From Gymnopus androsaceus JB14 (Eukaryota; Basidiomycota; Agaricomycetes; Agaricales; Omphalotaceae), in contig ML769624.1 in NCBI GenBank assembly GCA_009733575.1, positions 1 to 64,000 of the forward strand: a DNA stretch of 64,000 bases. Direction: 5' to 3'. Position numbers and translations under genes: made by a program. The number at the start of each line of letters is the position of its first letter. Position 1 is the first letter of the stretch. The notes beneath the pieces were generated by a model. The model saw only the letters and a list, made by a program, of their open reading frames with translations, did not search any database and had not been told where the DNA came from. Positions 1 through 11,221 of this stretch are shown here, one piece after another.

Positions 1-360
1 ATAAGTTTAGTCTAAGTTTACAAAAGGATTTCCATAAGTTTCCCCACTTATTGTAATCTTATCTTAATCTTATCATTTATCCAATTTCATAAGTTTTTCC
101 CAAGTTTTTCAATATATTTTCCTGATTTTTCCGTAAGGTTTTCATAAGTTGAATGAACTTATGGAAATCTTAATGTGACAAAATGTCACATTAAGATTTT
201 TATAAGTTGTCACATAAGATTGCCAACTTCGGCAAAACTTATCTATTGTTTGCAACTGATAAGTTTATTGATAAGATTTACCTAAGTCCGGAAACTTCCG
301 TTTTCGGAACATTTCGGCTGTTTTCAATAAGTTTTCAATTTGTCCCGGAAACTTATGAAT
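1..360. repeat. AT-rich TAAGTTT-type repeat
   Basis: The stretch is AT-rich and repeats short words such as CATAAGTTT, TAAGTTTT and CTTATC on both strands, with small inverted copies around 170-220. No coding frame is convincing. The style resembles 39190-39890, so both may be pieces of one repeat family, but I cannot align them formally. It may continue beyond the left edge. Confidence 0.5.
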
Positions 361-1129
361 TCCTGCATGCAGTGTGAAGCATAATTATTGGCGGTGTGCG
401 TGGTGCTGCCGCTGATGTTAAATCGACGTCACGCTGGTTTTGTGGTATAAGCTGGCGCGGCAGTGCCGAACCGAATTTTTTGATTGATTCTGGCCGAGTA
501 GTGGCACTACTGCAATCCAATTTAGCTTATTTTAGGGCACTTCGCCGGAGCAAGGTTGGGTAGTGTCCGAGGTCCTAGCAGACTTTTCCCAGGGCGATCA
601 TGGTATGTATCACGATATATCGTCTGTAACAGTTCCCGGGATAGTAGCATCGATTTTCTCATGATCGGGATATGCCAAAGGCATCATGATTGTGATGGGG
701 GGATAAAGCTCGAACGCCCTAAAACCAACCAGCCAATAGTGCTCACAGTGCTCATCAAGGAATATCCCGCGCAAGCCACGTTAATGAAACGGCTAGGCCT
801 GTTTAGGCTTGAAGAGGCAGCGAAAGCATACTCAGGGATCCCAAGAGAGGGGAAGATACGGGCACGTACCTAGCGGTTAAAGATGCTGGCACAGCCTGAG
901 AGCGGGAGAATAGCACTGACTGTACTCACGGGCCGTGTGTGACTGCCGAACCGATCGCAATGCATTTCTGATTTCAGTCCTCGTTGTTATATCAATTACC
1001 TTATTGGGTGGTAGTTTCCCAAGCTGAGTCATAAACCGTGAATGGAAATCTACGAGATCCCGTTGCATAAGAATGTCGTCGGCTTGAACGCTCTTCTTTG
1101 TTCCAGTTCCTTTCTGCTACTTCACCATC
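361..1129. other. Upstream region of the transporter gene
   Basis: No recognisable gene. Open frames here lack a proper ATG or any family similarity. The last 100 bases lead into a good start context (CACCATCATGG) for the transporter. I see no clear TATA element; pyrimidine-rich stretches before 1120 would suit a fungal core promoter. Confidence 0.4.
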
Positions 1130-3178
1130 ATGGACTCCTCCAATTCGGAGTCAGAGTCCACGAATGTAACAGCACCAACCCGAAAAGGGGCTCGATTCTG
1201 GCTTTCGTTTACTGCTATCATCACATCGGTGTTTCTTGGCGCCCTTGACTTGACTGCTGTTTCAACCGCTCTTCCAACTATCACTGCTGCTCTCAATGGA
1301 GGTGATGATTTCTCCTGGGTTGGTTCAGCATATGCTCTATCTAGTACATCTCTCCTACCGTGGTCAGGTAAACTGGCGGACATATTCGGTCGTAAACCAG
1401 TCATGCTCGTATCAATCTTTTTTTTCGCAACTGGTAGTGCGATTGCAGGCGCAGCACAGAACATGCCTATGATGATTTCTGCACGAGGTATATTGCTTTC
1501 AGGTGATTCATCGCTTGCGCTAAATTCCATTTAAAGCTATTCAAGGGATCGGCGGAGGAGGCATACTAAACTTGACTGAAATTATTCTTTCTGATTTGGT
1601 GCCCCTGGCAGAGCGTGGGACATACCAAGGCGTCCTAATGCTGGTATGGGCATTTGCATCAGCCATAGGGCCTCCAATTGTGCGTAAACTTCAACGCACT
1701 AATCTGTGGGTAAGATTGTCTTACTTGATGTTTTAGGGCGGAGCCATTGCGCAGTCAAATTGGCGATGGCTTTTCTGTGAGTTCTAAAATAAGGCAATGG
1801 ATGGATTCTTTAAGATTTTCCGATGCTCAGACCTGAATCTCCCTTTGTCTGGTATTGCCTTTGGTCTGGTCTTGATCTTTCTCACGGTACGCCAACCACC
1901 TGGGTCATTCCGGGAAAAACTTGCACGGATTGACACCTTGTGAGCATATTCTTTTACTTTTTTGATTTTTTGAAGCTAAATGAGTTCCCCAGTGGCAATG
2001 CAATTGTCATTATAGGTACTACACTAGCCATCATTGGTCTGACATGGGGAGGTATTGCCTTTCCGTGGAGCTCTGCTCATGTACTAGCTCCCCTTGTCAT
2101 CGGCTTTGTCCTTGTTGGCGTTTTCTTGCTCTATGAATTCAAAGTCCCAACAGAGCCCACCATTCCCTATGATATCCTCTCCAATCGTGTCAGTCTTTAT
2201 GGATTTTTGGCCACCACAATACATGGTGTAGTCAGTATCTCTGTCATTTGTGAGCATATTTGTGAACAGTTGACTTGAAAGCATAATACTTATCCATTGG
2301 TGGCTATAGATTTCATACCAACCTATTTCCAGGCATGCTTTAGTGCTTCACCTATTCGATCAGGTGTGGATATCTTGGTATGCTGATACACCAACACTTT
2401 CTTGAATCTGTTCATTGAGATGACGTTAGGGCACCGCTCTAATTATTGCTCCATTTGCTCTGATTAGTGGAGTAATGACTCAAGCACTCAGTCGCTATAT
2501 GCCTGCCAATATAATTGGCTGGGTTCTGCTGCTGGTTGGTTTTGGCCTACTTTCTACACTCAAAGCCGATAGCTCGGCTGGAAAATGGATAGGATATCAA
2601 ATAGTCAATGGGGCAGGATCAGGGTTTATTGTAAGTATCATTTTTGTTGGAAGTCATAATAGTTGGCTTATCTTGCACAAGTATGGCTGTACCATTTTTC
2701 CTGTTCTTGCACCACTGCCTGTGGAAAGAGCTGCTGCAGCGGTTGCGTTCTATACCTTTTGTCAGGCTTTTGGTCAGGTATGTCTCTCTGTTGAATGATG
2801 GTACCAAAATCTTATCATAATAATTATACTCTCCCATTGCAGACATGGGGGATCACAATATCAGCAAGTATCTTGCAGAATCAACTCAAGAAGAATCTTC
2901 CCGAAGTTTTTCTGTCTCAATTTCCCGCAGGTGCCCAAATTGCTTACTCTGCAATCCCACTTATCAAAGATCTTGAGGAGCCATTGCGCACTGAAGTGAG
3001 AGTTGCCTTTGCAACAAGTATGGCGGTCATCTGGAAGACAATGATTGGAATTTCTGGTTTAGGCTTTCTCACATTAGTTATGTTGAAGGAGGTTCCTATG
3101 GCGACCCAAACAAATGAAAGCTTTGGACTTCGCGAAGATCTACCAACCAACAATGAAAGTGCAGGAGAGAAGATGTAA
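1130..3178 (+). CDS. MFS multidrug transporter, DHA2 (14-TMS) type
   Basis: Predicted plasma-membrane proton-coupled drug or metabolite exporter of the major facilitator superfamily. Exons read by eye: 1130-1487, 1537-1679, 1737-1776, 1831-1939, 1993-2249, 2310-2377, 2430-2630, 2682-2777 and 2843-3178. Introns are 49-66 bp and all GT-AG. The sum is 1608 nt, giving 535 aa with no stop. Family marks: LGALDLTAVSTALPTI near residues 36-51, the motif A loop GKLADIFGRKP near 80-90, IQGIGGGGI just after the first intron, GPPIGGAIAQSNWRWLF across exons 2-3, and LTWGG and FPWSS later. Many hydrophobic segments follow and the tail is hydrophilic. Upstream ATGs are out of frame; 1130 has the best context. 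The gene looks intact despite the transposon-rich setting. The substrate cannot be predicted from sequence. Confidence 0.9.
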
Positions 3179-3289
3179 TCCTTGTGTTGTAGTTAAATGC
3201 TTATAGAATGTCCATGTGCAAATACAATTTAATGAATCCATAGTAAACTATGTCAAGTTCAATCTAAAGTACAGTAGCATGGTAAACTA

Positions 3290-3490
3290 GACATGGGCAC
3301 AAATGCCCATTCGAATGGATTCAACATTCGCAAGCCGAATATATATACTCCAAAAAGGACAATTGGCATCCGAATACTCATTTGAATGTTTATCCAACCA
3401 GGCATTCACAACATTTGACATTCATGCATTCGGATGTCACGAATGTTGAATGTCAATGGATAGAATATTCGAATATATTCACAATGTATC
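3290..3490. repeat. Fragment of TA-target MITE, CATGGGCAC family
   Basis: After a TA at 3288-3289 the sequence GACATGGGCACAAATGCC begins, matching the terminus of the element at 8676-9589. It continues with ATTCGAATG-type short palindromic words as in that element, and no matching right end is seen. I read it as a left-end fragment. Confidence 0.5.
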
Positions 3491-3658
3491 AGTAAAATGT
3501 AAGTAATTCAACATAGGGTAAGTAATTGATTTTTTTATGGAAGCATACTATTAGAATTTAGATAGTTACCTCAACGGTTGATCAAAGTCAAAACTTACAA
3601 GTAGATGTATTGTGGCAAATGATAACGAAAACAAATGAAATGAAATTCAGAATAGAAG
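3491..3658. other. Short AT-rich gap
   Basis: No gene or repeat recognised between the MITE fragment and the 3' end of the hAT relic. Confidence 0.3.
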
Positions 3659-4295
3659 TTAAACCTCACCCGCCGAGTCAGAATCACTCAAGTTGTCCTG
3701 AGCATCCTTCTCAACCTCAACCACTTCACTTTCCTTGTCCTCTTCATCATCTACCTCCACTCCAACAACTCGGTATTCATCACCTTGACCTTCCCAGAAT
3801 GCTTGTCCAAGCGCTTGCTAATTGCTTTAACCAGCACATGGTCAGCAATATCAAAGTTACCCAGGACAGTACTTTGTTGGATATGGTCTGCTGTAAGATT
3901 ATAACGGCGCTTTGCTACACAAGTCCAGAGTGAGAGAATAGTTGCTCAACATCTGTACTAGCAGCAGGAGCAGCAAGGAAGTTCAGGACCATGCGAGCAA
4001 GGGCTTGGTTGAGTGTTGTTGTTTTAGATCTGGGTGGGGAGAGAGAGGCTAACCAATACAATATGGGGTCTTCATTTGATTGCACACCATTGATAAAATC
4101 ATCAAAGGGGTCACGACTTGTGAGCAAAAGGTGCATCAAGGATAGCAAACTTGTCCATAGCACGAAGGGGGGCCACTGACTTGGGGTCCCTTTGCACTCC
4201 CCAATGTCTCAAGTAAAAGTGTGTACGTCCTCCCAGATTAAGAAGATGTTCTTTCGCAAACTCAACATGGTCTCCCATTCCCAAAGTTGTAGGTA
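3659..4295 (-). pseudogene. hAT transposase C-terminal part (degenerate)
   Basis: On the minus strand the frame reads DPILYWLASLSPPRS, then LNQALARMVLNFLAAPAAST and DVEQLFSHSGLV. This is the C-terminal dimerisation region of hAT (hobo/Ac/Tam3) transposases. A one-base frameshift near 3916 is needed to continue into AKRRYNLTADHIQQS, which is the usual family continuation. An acidic tail ends at the stop 3659-3661. Upstream (higher coordinates) the reading is broken by the pogo-like element at 4296-5066. It would have encoded a cut-and-paste DNA transposase; it is now non-functional. Confidence 0.75.
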
Positions 4296-5066
4296 CAGTT
4301 GAATACCTCATATGGAATATCCCGGGGGGAGGCATTTTTGCATTCTATATGACGGATATTCCACACTGCATATGGCAGTCAAAATGAGTTTTTTTTTGTG
4401 ATAAAAAATGTACAGTTGTATTTTCAAATAATTACATGCTAAACTACTTACTTCTGGATGAAGAATCGATCAACTCTAACTTGCTTCTTTTCCGCCTCTT
4501 GTTCCTGCCTGATTTCACCAAAAAATTTACAAAGCACTTTACCTAGATCCAGCAAACACTCCAAATCACCATGGTTTACACAAATGAGCTCAAGAAGCTT
4601 CGCCGCTTCGAGAGCTTTCCCCAAAACAAGGTCAAACTCCGGCCCTGCCTCTTCCTCTTCCTCATCATTATTTCTCTCCTCATTATGCTATTTCTGTACT
4701 TATCAAGCAATCTCTTCAAGACCCCACTTGCAAAGTTGTCAGTTTCCCCTGAGTCAGCATCTTCGCACTCATCAGCAGGGTCATTTAGCATGCTTACTGT
4801 GTGATTGGTTAAGTACAAAATTAATCCTATTGTTTGCCTGAAGTGAAAACACTAAAAGGTATAATTGTGGAGCAATGGAGACCCTTTTCTGGAACTTTTG
4901 ATGCCTTTTTGGTGACCCTCATATGGAATATTGACCTGATACTCACATTCCATATTCCGGACCAAAATCAGTACAATATTCCTGCATCCCGCTCTAGGGA
5001 GGCCATATTCCTATTTCATACCACGGATATTCCACATGAGCATATTCCATGTGAGATATTCAACTG
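4296..5066 (-). mobile_element. Pogo-like DNA transposon, internally deleted
   Basis: Inverted ends CAGTTGAATACCTCATATGG (left) and its near-complement at the right end (5042-5066) are each flanked by TA (4294-4295 and 5067-5068). That is the target duplication expected for Tc1/mariner/pogo elements. The element is 771 bp, far shorter than a full pogo element, and keeps only the 3' end of a transposase on the minus strand. The ends have internal sub-repeats with ATGGAATAT words. It sits inside the hAT relic. Confidence 0.75.
4448..4818 (-). pseudogene. Pogo/Tigger-type transposase C-terminus with PIP-box
   Basis: The minus-strand frame ends EAEKKQVRVDRFFIQK followed by a stop at 4448-4450. 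QVRVDRFF fits the PCNA-interacting PIP-box (QxxhxxFF) found at the C-terminus of pogo/Tigger transposases. Upstream is an acidic segment (NNDEEEEEAGP) and the helix-like ALEAAKLLELI, also typical of that tail. A frameshift near 4700 joins it to another acidic stretch (DPADECEDADSGET). The catalytic DDE domain is absent, so it cannot be active. The pogo assignment rests on tail, TIR and TA site together. Confidence 0.6.
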
Positions 5067-5468
5067 TATTGGTCTTACTCTTTCATGTATTGTCCCTTCA
5101 AGTTTATGCATGAATGATAGTGTTGGTACTCTACTGCCACGTCCTTTATCTAATGTATTGAACTCTTTACCTATGCTACTCAGCCCTTTGTGTGGAATTT
5201 CACTATTTGGTATTTCGTTTGATAGTGTTCTATCTACTTGATTCTGTTCTGGATTTACCGGAACCTCGGTATGGTTATCTGAAAATGCTGCCTGCAAAGA
5301 AGGCCGTTGGAATGACTCGGGGCTTTCACTCATTATCTCCCGATACTGTTCTCGGTATCCTTCCCAAGGTTCATAAGGTTGTGCCGCTGGTGTTGATTCG
5401 GCAATGGGGGTCCTCAATTTTGAAAACTCTGTCATTTCGATTACGGGTGCTGACCAGTCTTCATTCAA
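5067..5468 (-). pseudogene. Probable upstream part of the hAT relic
   Basis: An open frame on the minus strand contains MHKLEGTIHERVRPIQ and runs up to the pogo insertion point. On the other side of that insertion the hAT frame resumes, so this is probably the more N-terminal part of the same gene. It is rich in Ser, Pro and Glu and shows no recognised domain. It could instead be an unrelated ORF. No start codon can be chosen. Confidence 0.35.
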
Positions 5469-6003
5469 TGCAGGTTGGTCTTCATTTTCTCTCTTCTGTC
5501 TCCTAATTCGCCACTATCTCTTGTTGAATGGAGGATCGTCCGGGTACCACAATTATTTCATACATGCAACTATGTCTGGAATCGCTATCAAGGTGGCTAG
5601 TAGGAACACTGGGTTCCGGACTATTTGTCTCGTAAAATAATCGCGGGAACTATTTCTAGTTCTTGAATCAGAAACCATTATGGACTACGAGTGGGTGTCG
5701 GTCCTTAACTTCCTACGCGTAATATTTGTGGCTGTGGAGAGGCATTTGCAGGTGTATTATGACGTGTTGGCGTTCGAGGTGTGTGAGCACACTCAGACTC
5801 GATAAACTCTGCCATTAGTCGTTGGTAGTTGTTGGTCCGTGATCAAATGATCTTGGAGAAATAGTAATACTAGAATGCTGTAGCTGCCTATCCCAACGAG
5901 ATCGTGAAGCAGAGTGCACTGATATATCCCTTTCCCGTGCCCGTCACTTGTTCTGCAAGGATCGTTCAATTGTTTCATTAAACATTTTTGAGAATGAGGC
6001 TTA
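5469..6003. other. Unassigned sequence upstream of hAT relic
   Basis: Minus-strand frames contain readable pieces (AEFIESECAHTPRTPTRHNT near 5700-5810) that may belong to the same degenerate gene, but stops break every frame. No RNA gene or repeat is recognised. Confidence 0.25.
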
Positions 6004-6528
6004 GTTTTTTCTAAACAGATGAGGACTGTCCATTGTTTTTTAAACACATTTATACACTCTGTTTAACTAACAATTTTCTTCACCTATTAGAGGGGGGAGC
6101 GTCTGGTCATGTGATTAATCATGTGACCAATCACATGACTGTGGCTCACTAACTAGTAACAAAGGAAAATCAAACATGTCAATAATATGCTGTGAGACAT
6201 AGTCATGTGATTGTGGAAAAGTTAAGGTCCACACATGTCCTAGGTGTAGGTAGGTTAGAGGTAAGGAAGGACAAAGTCTAGGGTGCGGGGCTTGCCCCGC
6301 TGTTAATGAAGCTGTGCAGTCTCAGGATGAGTACTAAGGGCCTGGGAAAGAATGGAATAAGATAGTAGTCCAACACATGGGGCAGGGGAGGGGTGTCAGT
6401 TTTTTCCCACGATGCCCCATTCAGGCTCTATGTAAATATTTAGTTTTGTTTAATTATGTTTAAACAATATAACTCTGTTTAGATGTGTTTAAATAATGCT
6501 GGACAATCCTTACATGTTTAGAGAAAAC
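6004..6528. mobile_element. TA-target MITE, 525 bp
   Basis: Left end GTTTTTTCTAAACAGATGAG and right end (reverse complement GTTTTCTCTAAACATGTAAG) are inverted and flanked by TA at 6002-6003 and 6529-6530. The inverted similarity extends roughly 70 bp, through GTCCA and TTTAAACACAT words. The interior has no long ORF and carries a local palindrome of TCATGTGATT words near 6105-6140. It is non-autonomous. Confidence 0.65.
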
Positions 6529-6540
6529 TAATACTTTTGT

Positions 6541-8065
6541 AGTGGTGATTCCAATGGAAACAACAAGAAGAAGAAATTCAAGCATGGTGGCAAAGGCAAA
6601 GGCAAAGGCTCAAGCAAGGCTCAGGCTTATGAGGCAACTGTGGAAAATCCTGTTGCCACTTTTGCTGCACCTCATGTTCCAATTGCTCCTGGTATCACTG
6701 ATGGTACCAAGGTTTCTTCCCCTCCAATGGAGTCTTATGACCCCTACACTGGAGATTTTGATCCCCTCCTTGCCAACATGAAGGTTGAGGAAGAGGAGAT
6801 TGATCTTGGAGGACTTGTTGACTCCTATATGGATGTCTATGAGGGTGAAACTTCTGGAACTGGTGAAGAGCAATTGATTTTCTTGCAAGTTCCCTCCTTT
6901 TCTACAATTAAGAAAAAGTTCACTAAAATTTGCACCGGATCTCTAAACAGAACTCCTATGATTATACAATGCACACTATCTTGAGGCCATCTATTGATGG
7001 ACCTATAAATACACCATACAATTTTAGTGCTCCTACTTTGTATTTATTGGACTCTGTATGTAATCTGCAACCCCTTGATGGGGTTGAATATATAAATTAT
7101 ATGTGTAATTGTGTGAATAAGGAACATAACCGCACAGAAATTCAAGTCACAGCCAGCTCTCCTAATCAGAAATGGCTGCTTGATACAGGTGCTTCAGGAT
7201 ATTTCACCCCATATATTGAAGATTCTACTCACTACAAGGAATTTGAAACTCCTTGTCCACTGAACTGCTGACGATGATAATCAATCTTTCATTTTGGGAT
7301 CTGGGACAATCTATATTTGTCACCAGAATGGCACTGGCTTTACCCGTACAACCAAGTTACATCCAGTGTTCTACCAACCACACTGCCCACACCGCTTACT
7401 TTCAATTGAACCAACAAGGCTGTTATACGGTCATAAATGAGGATAGAACTCAGATTTGTACAAAATCTGATTGTAAGATCATAATGACCTGTAATCCTGA
7501 TTCTATCAGTGATAGCCTTCATTGGCTCTGCTGAGTATATTGAATCCAGAGCGTGAAATGGTCTCAATGACTTCAATAGATTACAACACATGGAATACAG
7601 TAACTGTTTTGGTCATCCTGGAAATGATGTTTTATGCAATGCTCCCAAGCATGTACAAGGTCTTCCTAAGCAAATACCTATTCCCACTATGTGAAGGTTG
7701 TGCTCTTGGCAAAGCCCCGCAACAATCTTACCCCCTTTCAAACAAGCAAGCAGAACACATCCTAGATCTCATTCATATGATTCTAAATGAATTACCAAGT
7801 TATCATATCATAAATTGAAATATGTGATTACTTTGTTAGATGATTGTTCTTCATACACTGTTTCAATCAAACTACATCAAAAATCTGATGAATTTCAAGC
7901 CTTTCAAGATTAAAAATCTTGGCCTGAAAAGCAAACTGGTCACAAAATCAGGAAGATATGCATAAATTGAGGGGAAGAATTTCTAAATGGAATCATGGAG
8001 ATATTTCTCAAAGCTGAAGGTATTGAGGTCCAGAAATCTGAACCTAGCAATTCATAGCAATTCAT
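6541..8065 (+). pseudogene. Ty1/copia gag-pol fragment (gag end, PR, integrase start)
   Basis: The plus strand carries a Lys/Gly-rich end of gag (KKKKFKHGGKGKGKGSS, 6560-6620), an acidic linker, and the aspartic protease motif WLLDTGAS at about 7174-7197. Next come an integrase zinc-binding region (CEGCALGKA, 7691-7717) and degenerate integrase core with LDDCSSYTVSIKL. Frameshifts and stops occur near 6955, 7260, 7430 and after 7800. Reverse transcriptase and RNase H are absent, and the sequence ends in short repeats near 8050. It is a truncated, dead retrotransposon. Confidence 0.75.
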
Positions 8066-8500
8066 AGTTCTATGGCTTCTATGGCTTGCTATGGCTTGCT
8101 ATAACAGCTATGGCAATTATGTTGGATTTCTTATTCTCATACATGGTCAGTTACTTATACTTATGGACTCTTACTTACAAACACGGACCAAGTACCTATA
8201 CCTCTTTGCTTCTACCTAGTTATTCTTCCGTGCTCATGACCTGACACAACAACAACCCCTATTCCAATTGCTTATATACGAGTACTTACAATCAACTCAC
8301 CTCAGACCGCTACTTTGTGCTGGCGCTGAGGTGAGATCACTAACTTTACTTATTCACTCCGTTACTTACCATTTGTATCAGACCGTAACCATTATTACAG
8401 GTAATACAAACTATAGACCGCTACTTTGTGCTGGTGCTGAGACCGTAACCATTATTACAGATCCCCGAGCGCCATTCAGCACAACCGAAGTATATCACAA
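8055..8500. repeat. Short local tandem repeats
   Basis: AGCAATTCAT and CTATGGCTTG words repeat at 8055-8115. Two copies of GACCGCTACTTTGTGCTGG lie at about 8309 and 8418, with GACCGTAACCATTATTACAG repeated near 8382 and 8441. No gene is recognised. Confidence 0.6.
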
Positions 8501-8525
8501 CAAATTACCCAGGGTTTGCTGATGC

Positions 8526-8650
8526 CTCTGGTAATATCAGGATTTGGGCAAATTCCTAGGTGGCCTAAGTCACCCAGGTTGCCCAGGTTGCCCAGGTCAT
8601 ATTAGTCTAACCTATTGGCTATCCCAGGCCCAGACCATTTTTGCTGATGG
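8526..8650. repeat. Right-end fragment of CCTAGG foldback family
   Basis: CTGGTAATATCAGGATTTGG and the following CCTAGG/GCCCAGG words match the right part of the foldback element at 32826-33861. The fragment ends in the terminal sequence CCAGACCATTTTTGCTGATG. No left arm is present. Confidence 0.6.
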
Positions 8651-8991
8651 AGTCCAATTGATCTGACTGGGGATAGTCATGGGCACAAATGCCAAGTGTC
8701 TGTGAATATTCATGAATACATTTGCATTCGGCACTCGAATGTTGAATGTCTGTTGTTAAAACATTCACATTCACATGAATGCACACTCGAATGCGAATAT
8801 CCATTTCAAGGTAGCAAACATTCGATCTTAGAACTTCGAATATATTCGAATATATTCGAGTGCATTCGAGTTAAAGACTTAATAGCTCAATATCAATACA
8901 AAGAAAGTAAATAATCATGTTAAAATACTTTATTAATACTATAAACATAATGCATATACATCTCTAAATGCTATTGTAAGCTACAAATTTG

Positions 8992-9085
8992 TGGCAGCAT
9001 TGTGAATTGAACCCTGCTGGCCAGCTATCACAGGAAGGCCTGACCTTAATCCAGAGCCGGCGCCCATGACTACTAAGCCATATAG
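8992..9085 (-). repeat. tRNA-like segment, possible SINE head
   Basis: On the minus strand TGGCTTAGTAGTCATGGGCG (9080-9061) resembles a Pol III A-box, and GGTTCAATTC (9013-9004) a B-box, at tRNA-like spacing. The arms do not form a clean cloverleaf, so I read it as a tRNA-derived SINE remnant rather than a functional tRNA. It lies inside the 914-bp MITE. Confidence 0.35.
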
Positions 9086-9130
9086 ATTTGATTACCTTAA
9101 GATGTCAATAACATTATATACCCATTCAAA

Positions 9131-9361
9131 CATAGCATTATTGAGCTGTATTAAGTATTTTAGTGAGAAGCTATAACATGGACAAGCATCATTGCAACGA
9201 GCACGTGACATGGCACTTGTCTATTTCATAAATGGCACTGTAACTAACCTAGATAGCATTATTAAGCTGTATTAAATGTTTCAGTGAGAAGCCAAACATA
9301 GACAAGCATCGTTGCAATGAGCACATGACACAGTACTTGCCTAATTCCATAAATGGCATTT
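9131..9361. repeat. Tandem duplication, unit about 115 bp
   Basis: Two adjacent diverged copies share ATAGCATTATT, AGCTGTATTAA, TCAGTGAGAAGC-type, GACAAGCATC and ATAAATGGCA words in the same order (9131-9240 and 9251-9361). Both lie inside the MITE interior. Confidence 0.6.
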
Positions 9362-9612
9362 ACCGCATCGTAACAAACCTAGTTTTGAATGACTGGCTTG
9401 ACTGGCAATACATTTAAATGTATTCGAATATAATATTCTTATACATTTGACATTTGAGGCATTCGCATTCACGAATGTTTGCATGAAAAACATTCGAATG
9501 TGCACTCAAATGCGAATATCCTGATTTGGGGCTTGAGTATTCACACCTTGAATGTCGAATGCATTCGAATGTGCATTCGTGCCCATGTCTAACTGGGGAA
9601 GTGGAGGATATT

Positions 9613-9907
9613 GGTCAGCCAGCAGGAATAGGGGTAGAACGGGATAGGAGATAGTATGATAGGGTGAGTGCGGGGATATGGGTAGAACAGGATAGGGGAT
9701 AGTGTGATAGGATGAGTGCAGGGATAGGGGATAGTGTGGTAGGGTGAGTGCAGGGATAGGGGTAGAATGGGATAAGGGATAGTACAGGATAGAGGTAGAA
9801 TGGGATAGGGGATAGTGTGATAGGGTGAGTGCAGGGATAGGGGTAGAACAGGATAGGAGATAGTATGATAGGATCAGTGCAGGGATAGGGGTCGAACAGG
9901 ATAGGGG
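9613..9907. repeat. Minisatellite, GGGATAGGGGTAGAA type
   Basis: Imperfect tandem units of about 50 bp contain GGGATAGGGGATAGTGTGAT and AGGGTGAGTGCAGGGATAGG. The purine-rich strand is the plus strand. Open frames here are a by-product of the repeat. Confidence 0.75.
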
Positions 9908-9951
9908 ATTCCAAGGTCACCTCAATGTCACCCCAATGTACCCCCGGGGTA

Positions 9952-10433
9952 GTGTGTGGCTCGGGTCGGGTCGGGTGCCCAAAATGCCAACCCGACCCGG
10001 ACCCAACCTACCGGGTGCGGGTTTGATGCCGGGTCTGGGTTCCGGGTTTTCCAATGTTGTACAATAGTTTTAAATACCCATAAATACTATATATTATGAC
10101 TTTTGTCATATTTATACAGTCAAAATGGATTGCAGGCCGTGATGTCATGGCATTTCGGCTCAAAATGCCATGACATCATGGCCTCTAGCGTGTTTAAGCG
10201 CCCATAGGCGCCCGGGAGCGTTGCTAAAAGACCTTCAAGAGTTATTTAATTTAACAGGTAAATTACATTTTGTAATGTACATTAAATAGCTATACTAAAA
10301 TGTATGTACTCTTGACCTTGGGTGGATCTGGGTATATTGCCGGGTCTCGGGTCCATAGAGCTGGACCCGACCCAACCCGGCACAGCTACCCAACCCGGAA
10401 ACCCGGCATACCCGGCATACCCGAGCCACACAC
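9952..10433. mobile_element. TA-target MITE, 482 bp, CCCGACCC-rich arms
   Basis: Termini GTGTGTGGCTCGGGT and ACCCGAGCCACACAC are exact inverted repeats flanked by TA (9950-9951 and 10434-10435). Both arms are full of GGGTCGGGT/ACCCGACCC words and therefore inverted relative to each other. The centre holds a long hairpin at 10135-10183. No coding capacity. Confidence 0.7.
10135..10183. repeat. 21-bp-arm hairpin inside MITE
   Basis: Arms begin GGCCGTGATGTCATGGCATT and end in the matching complement with one mismatch, separated by seven bases. Each arm itself contains the nearly palindromic TGATGTCATGGCAT, so several folds compete. Confidence 0.7.
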
Positions 10434-11221
10434 TAGTACCCCCAGCAGCACCCAGTGTATTTTCAACATTTGTTTACTCTAATATGGCATTGCCATATTT
10501 AGCATAACCTTGTGTAACTATAAATATCAAATAAATTATAATATTGAACAGCTAAGCACTTATGATTGCATACTGAGCAGTGAAAGATTCTGTAGGTGTG
10601 TGATCTATAAGATTCAAGTGATTAACCCTGGACCTTCCATCAAGCACTTGGGTAGTAGCTGATCAGAAATTGGAGGCAGCTACAGCTTTCCCCTGATTGC
10701 TACAACCTCTTAATGTTCAGTTATACTGAAGTAGGTACTTCAAGGTTTGTGTCAATTCAAATTGCTGAAGGACTTTTCTTAAGTCAGTGAGGCTATAAGC
10801 ATTTCAATCAACTAAACTGATATATTGTGATTTCAGGCTTAAATCTGCATTGGATCCAGCATAACAAAGATCTGTAGTAGTCTTTTAGCACTAGACTTAT
10901 GTCCAAACAAAACAAAAACCAAATAAGCTCCATGGTCACAGCAAGTTCAAGTTCAAGTGAAAAAGTTCAATTTCAATTTTTATATGCAGTATGAACCTCT
11001 TGGACCTCACAACACTCATGATTTACATAATCTATACATGGCAGCATCCTATGATACTCAAATAAGTTCCACATCCATGGTGAGTTCAAGTTGGCTTGAG
11101 AAAGTTTGATTCCAATTTTCATATGCAGTATGAACCGTTTGGACCTTGCCTGGACCTCATAATAATCAATCTATACATGATTCATGCATGGCAACATACT
11201 CTGATACCCAAACAAGCTCCA
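10434..11221. repeat. Non-coding stretch with a 145-bp duplication
   Basis: No gene recognised. From about 10918 to 11206 two diverged units follow each other, sharing CCATGGT, AAGTTCAAGTT, ATATGCAGTATGAACC, TTGGACCT and TCTATACATG words. A third copy starts at 11207. Confidence 0.5.

Larger units (their letters stand above)
8676..9589. mobile_element. TA-target MITE, 914 bp, CATGGGCAC termini
   Basis: Left end GTCATGGGCACAAATGCC and right end (reverse complement GACATGGGCACGAATGC) are inverted and flanked by TA at 8674-8675 and 9590-9591. Both subterminal parts are dense in ATTCGAATG and CATTCGA words, so each arm can fold on itself. The middle (8900-9400) is a different AT-rich sequence containing a tRNA-like segment and a tandem duplication. 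No transposase is present. Confidence 0.65.

Noticed and set aside
556..873. 105-codon plus-strand frame upstream of the transporter
   Set aside because: It starts at a non-ATG codon and has no family similarity or splice context.
9613..9907. Regular tandem repeats that might be a CRISPR-like array
   Set aside because: Units are contiguous minisatellite copies without unique spacers, and the window is eukaryotic.
9941..10442. GTACCCCC on both sides of the 482-bp MITE as a longer target duplication
   Set aside because: The left copy is separated from the element by several bases; TA directly at both ends fits the inverted termini better.
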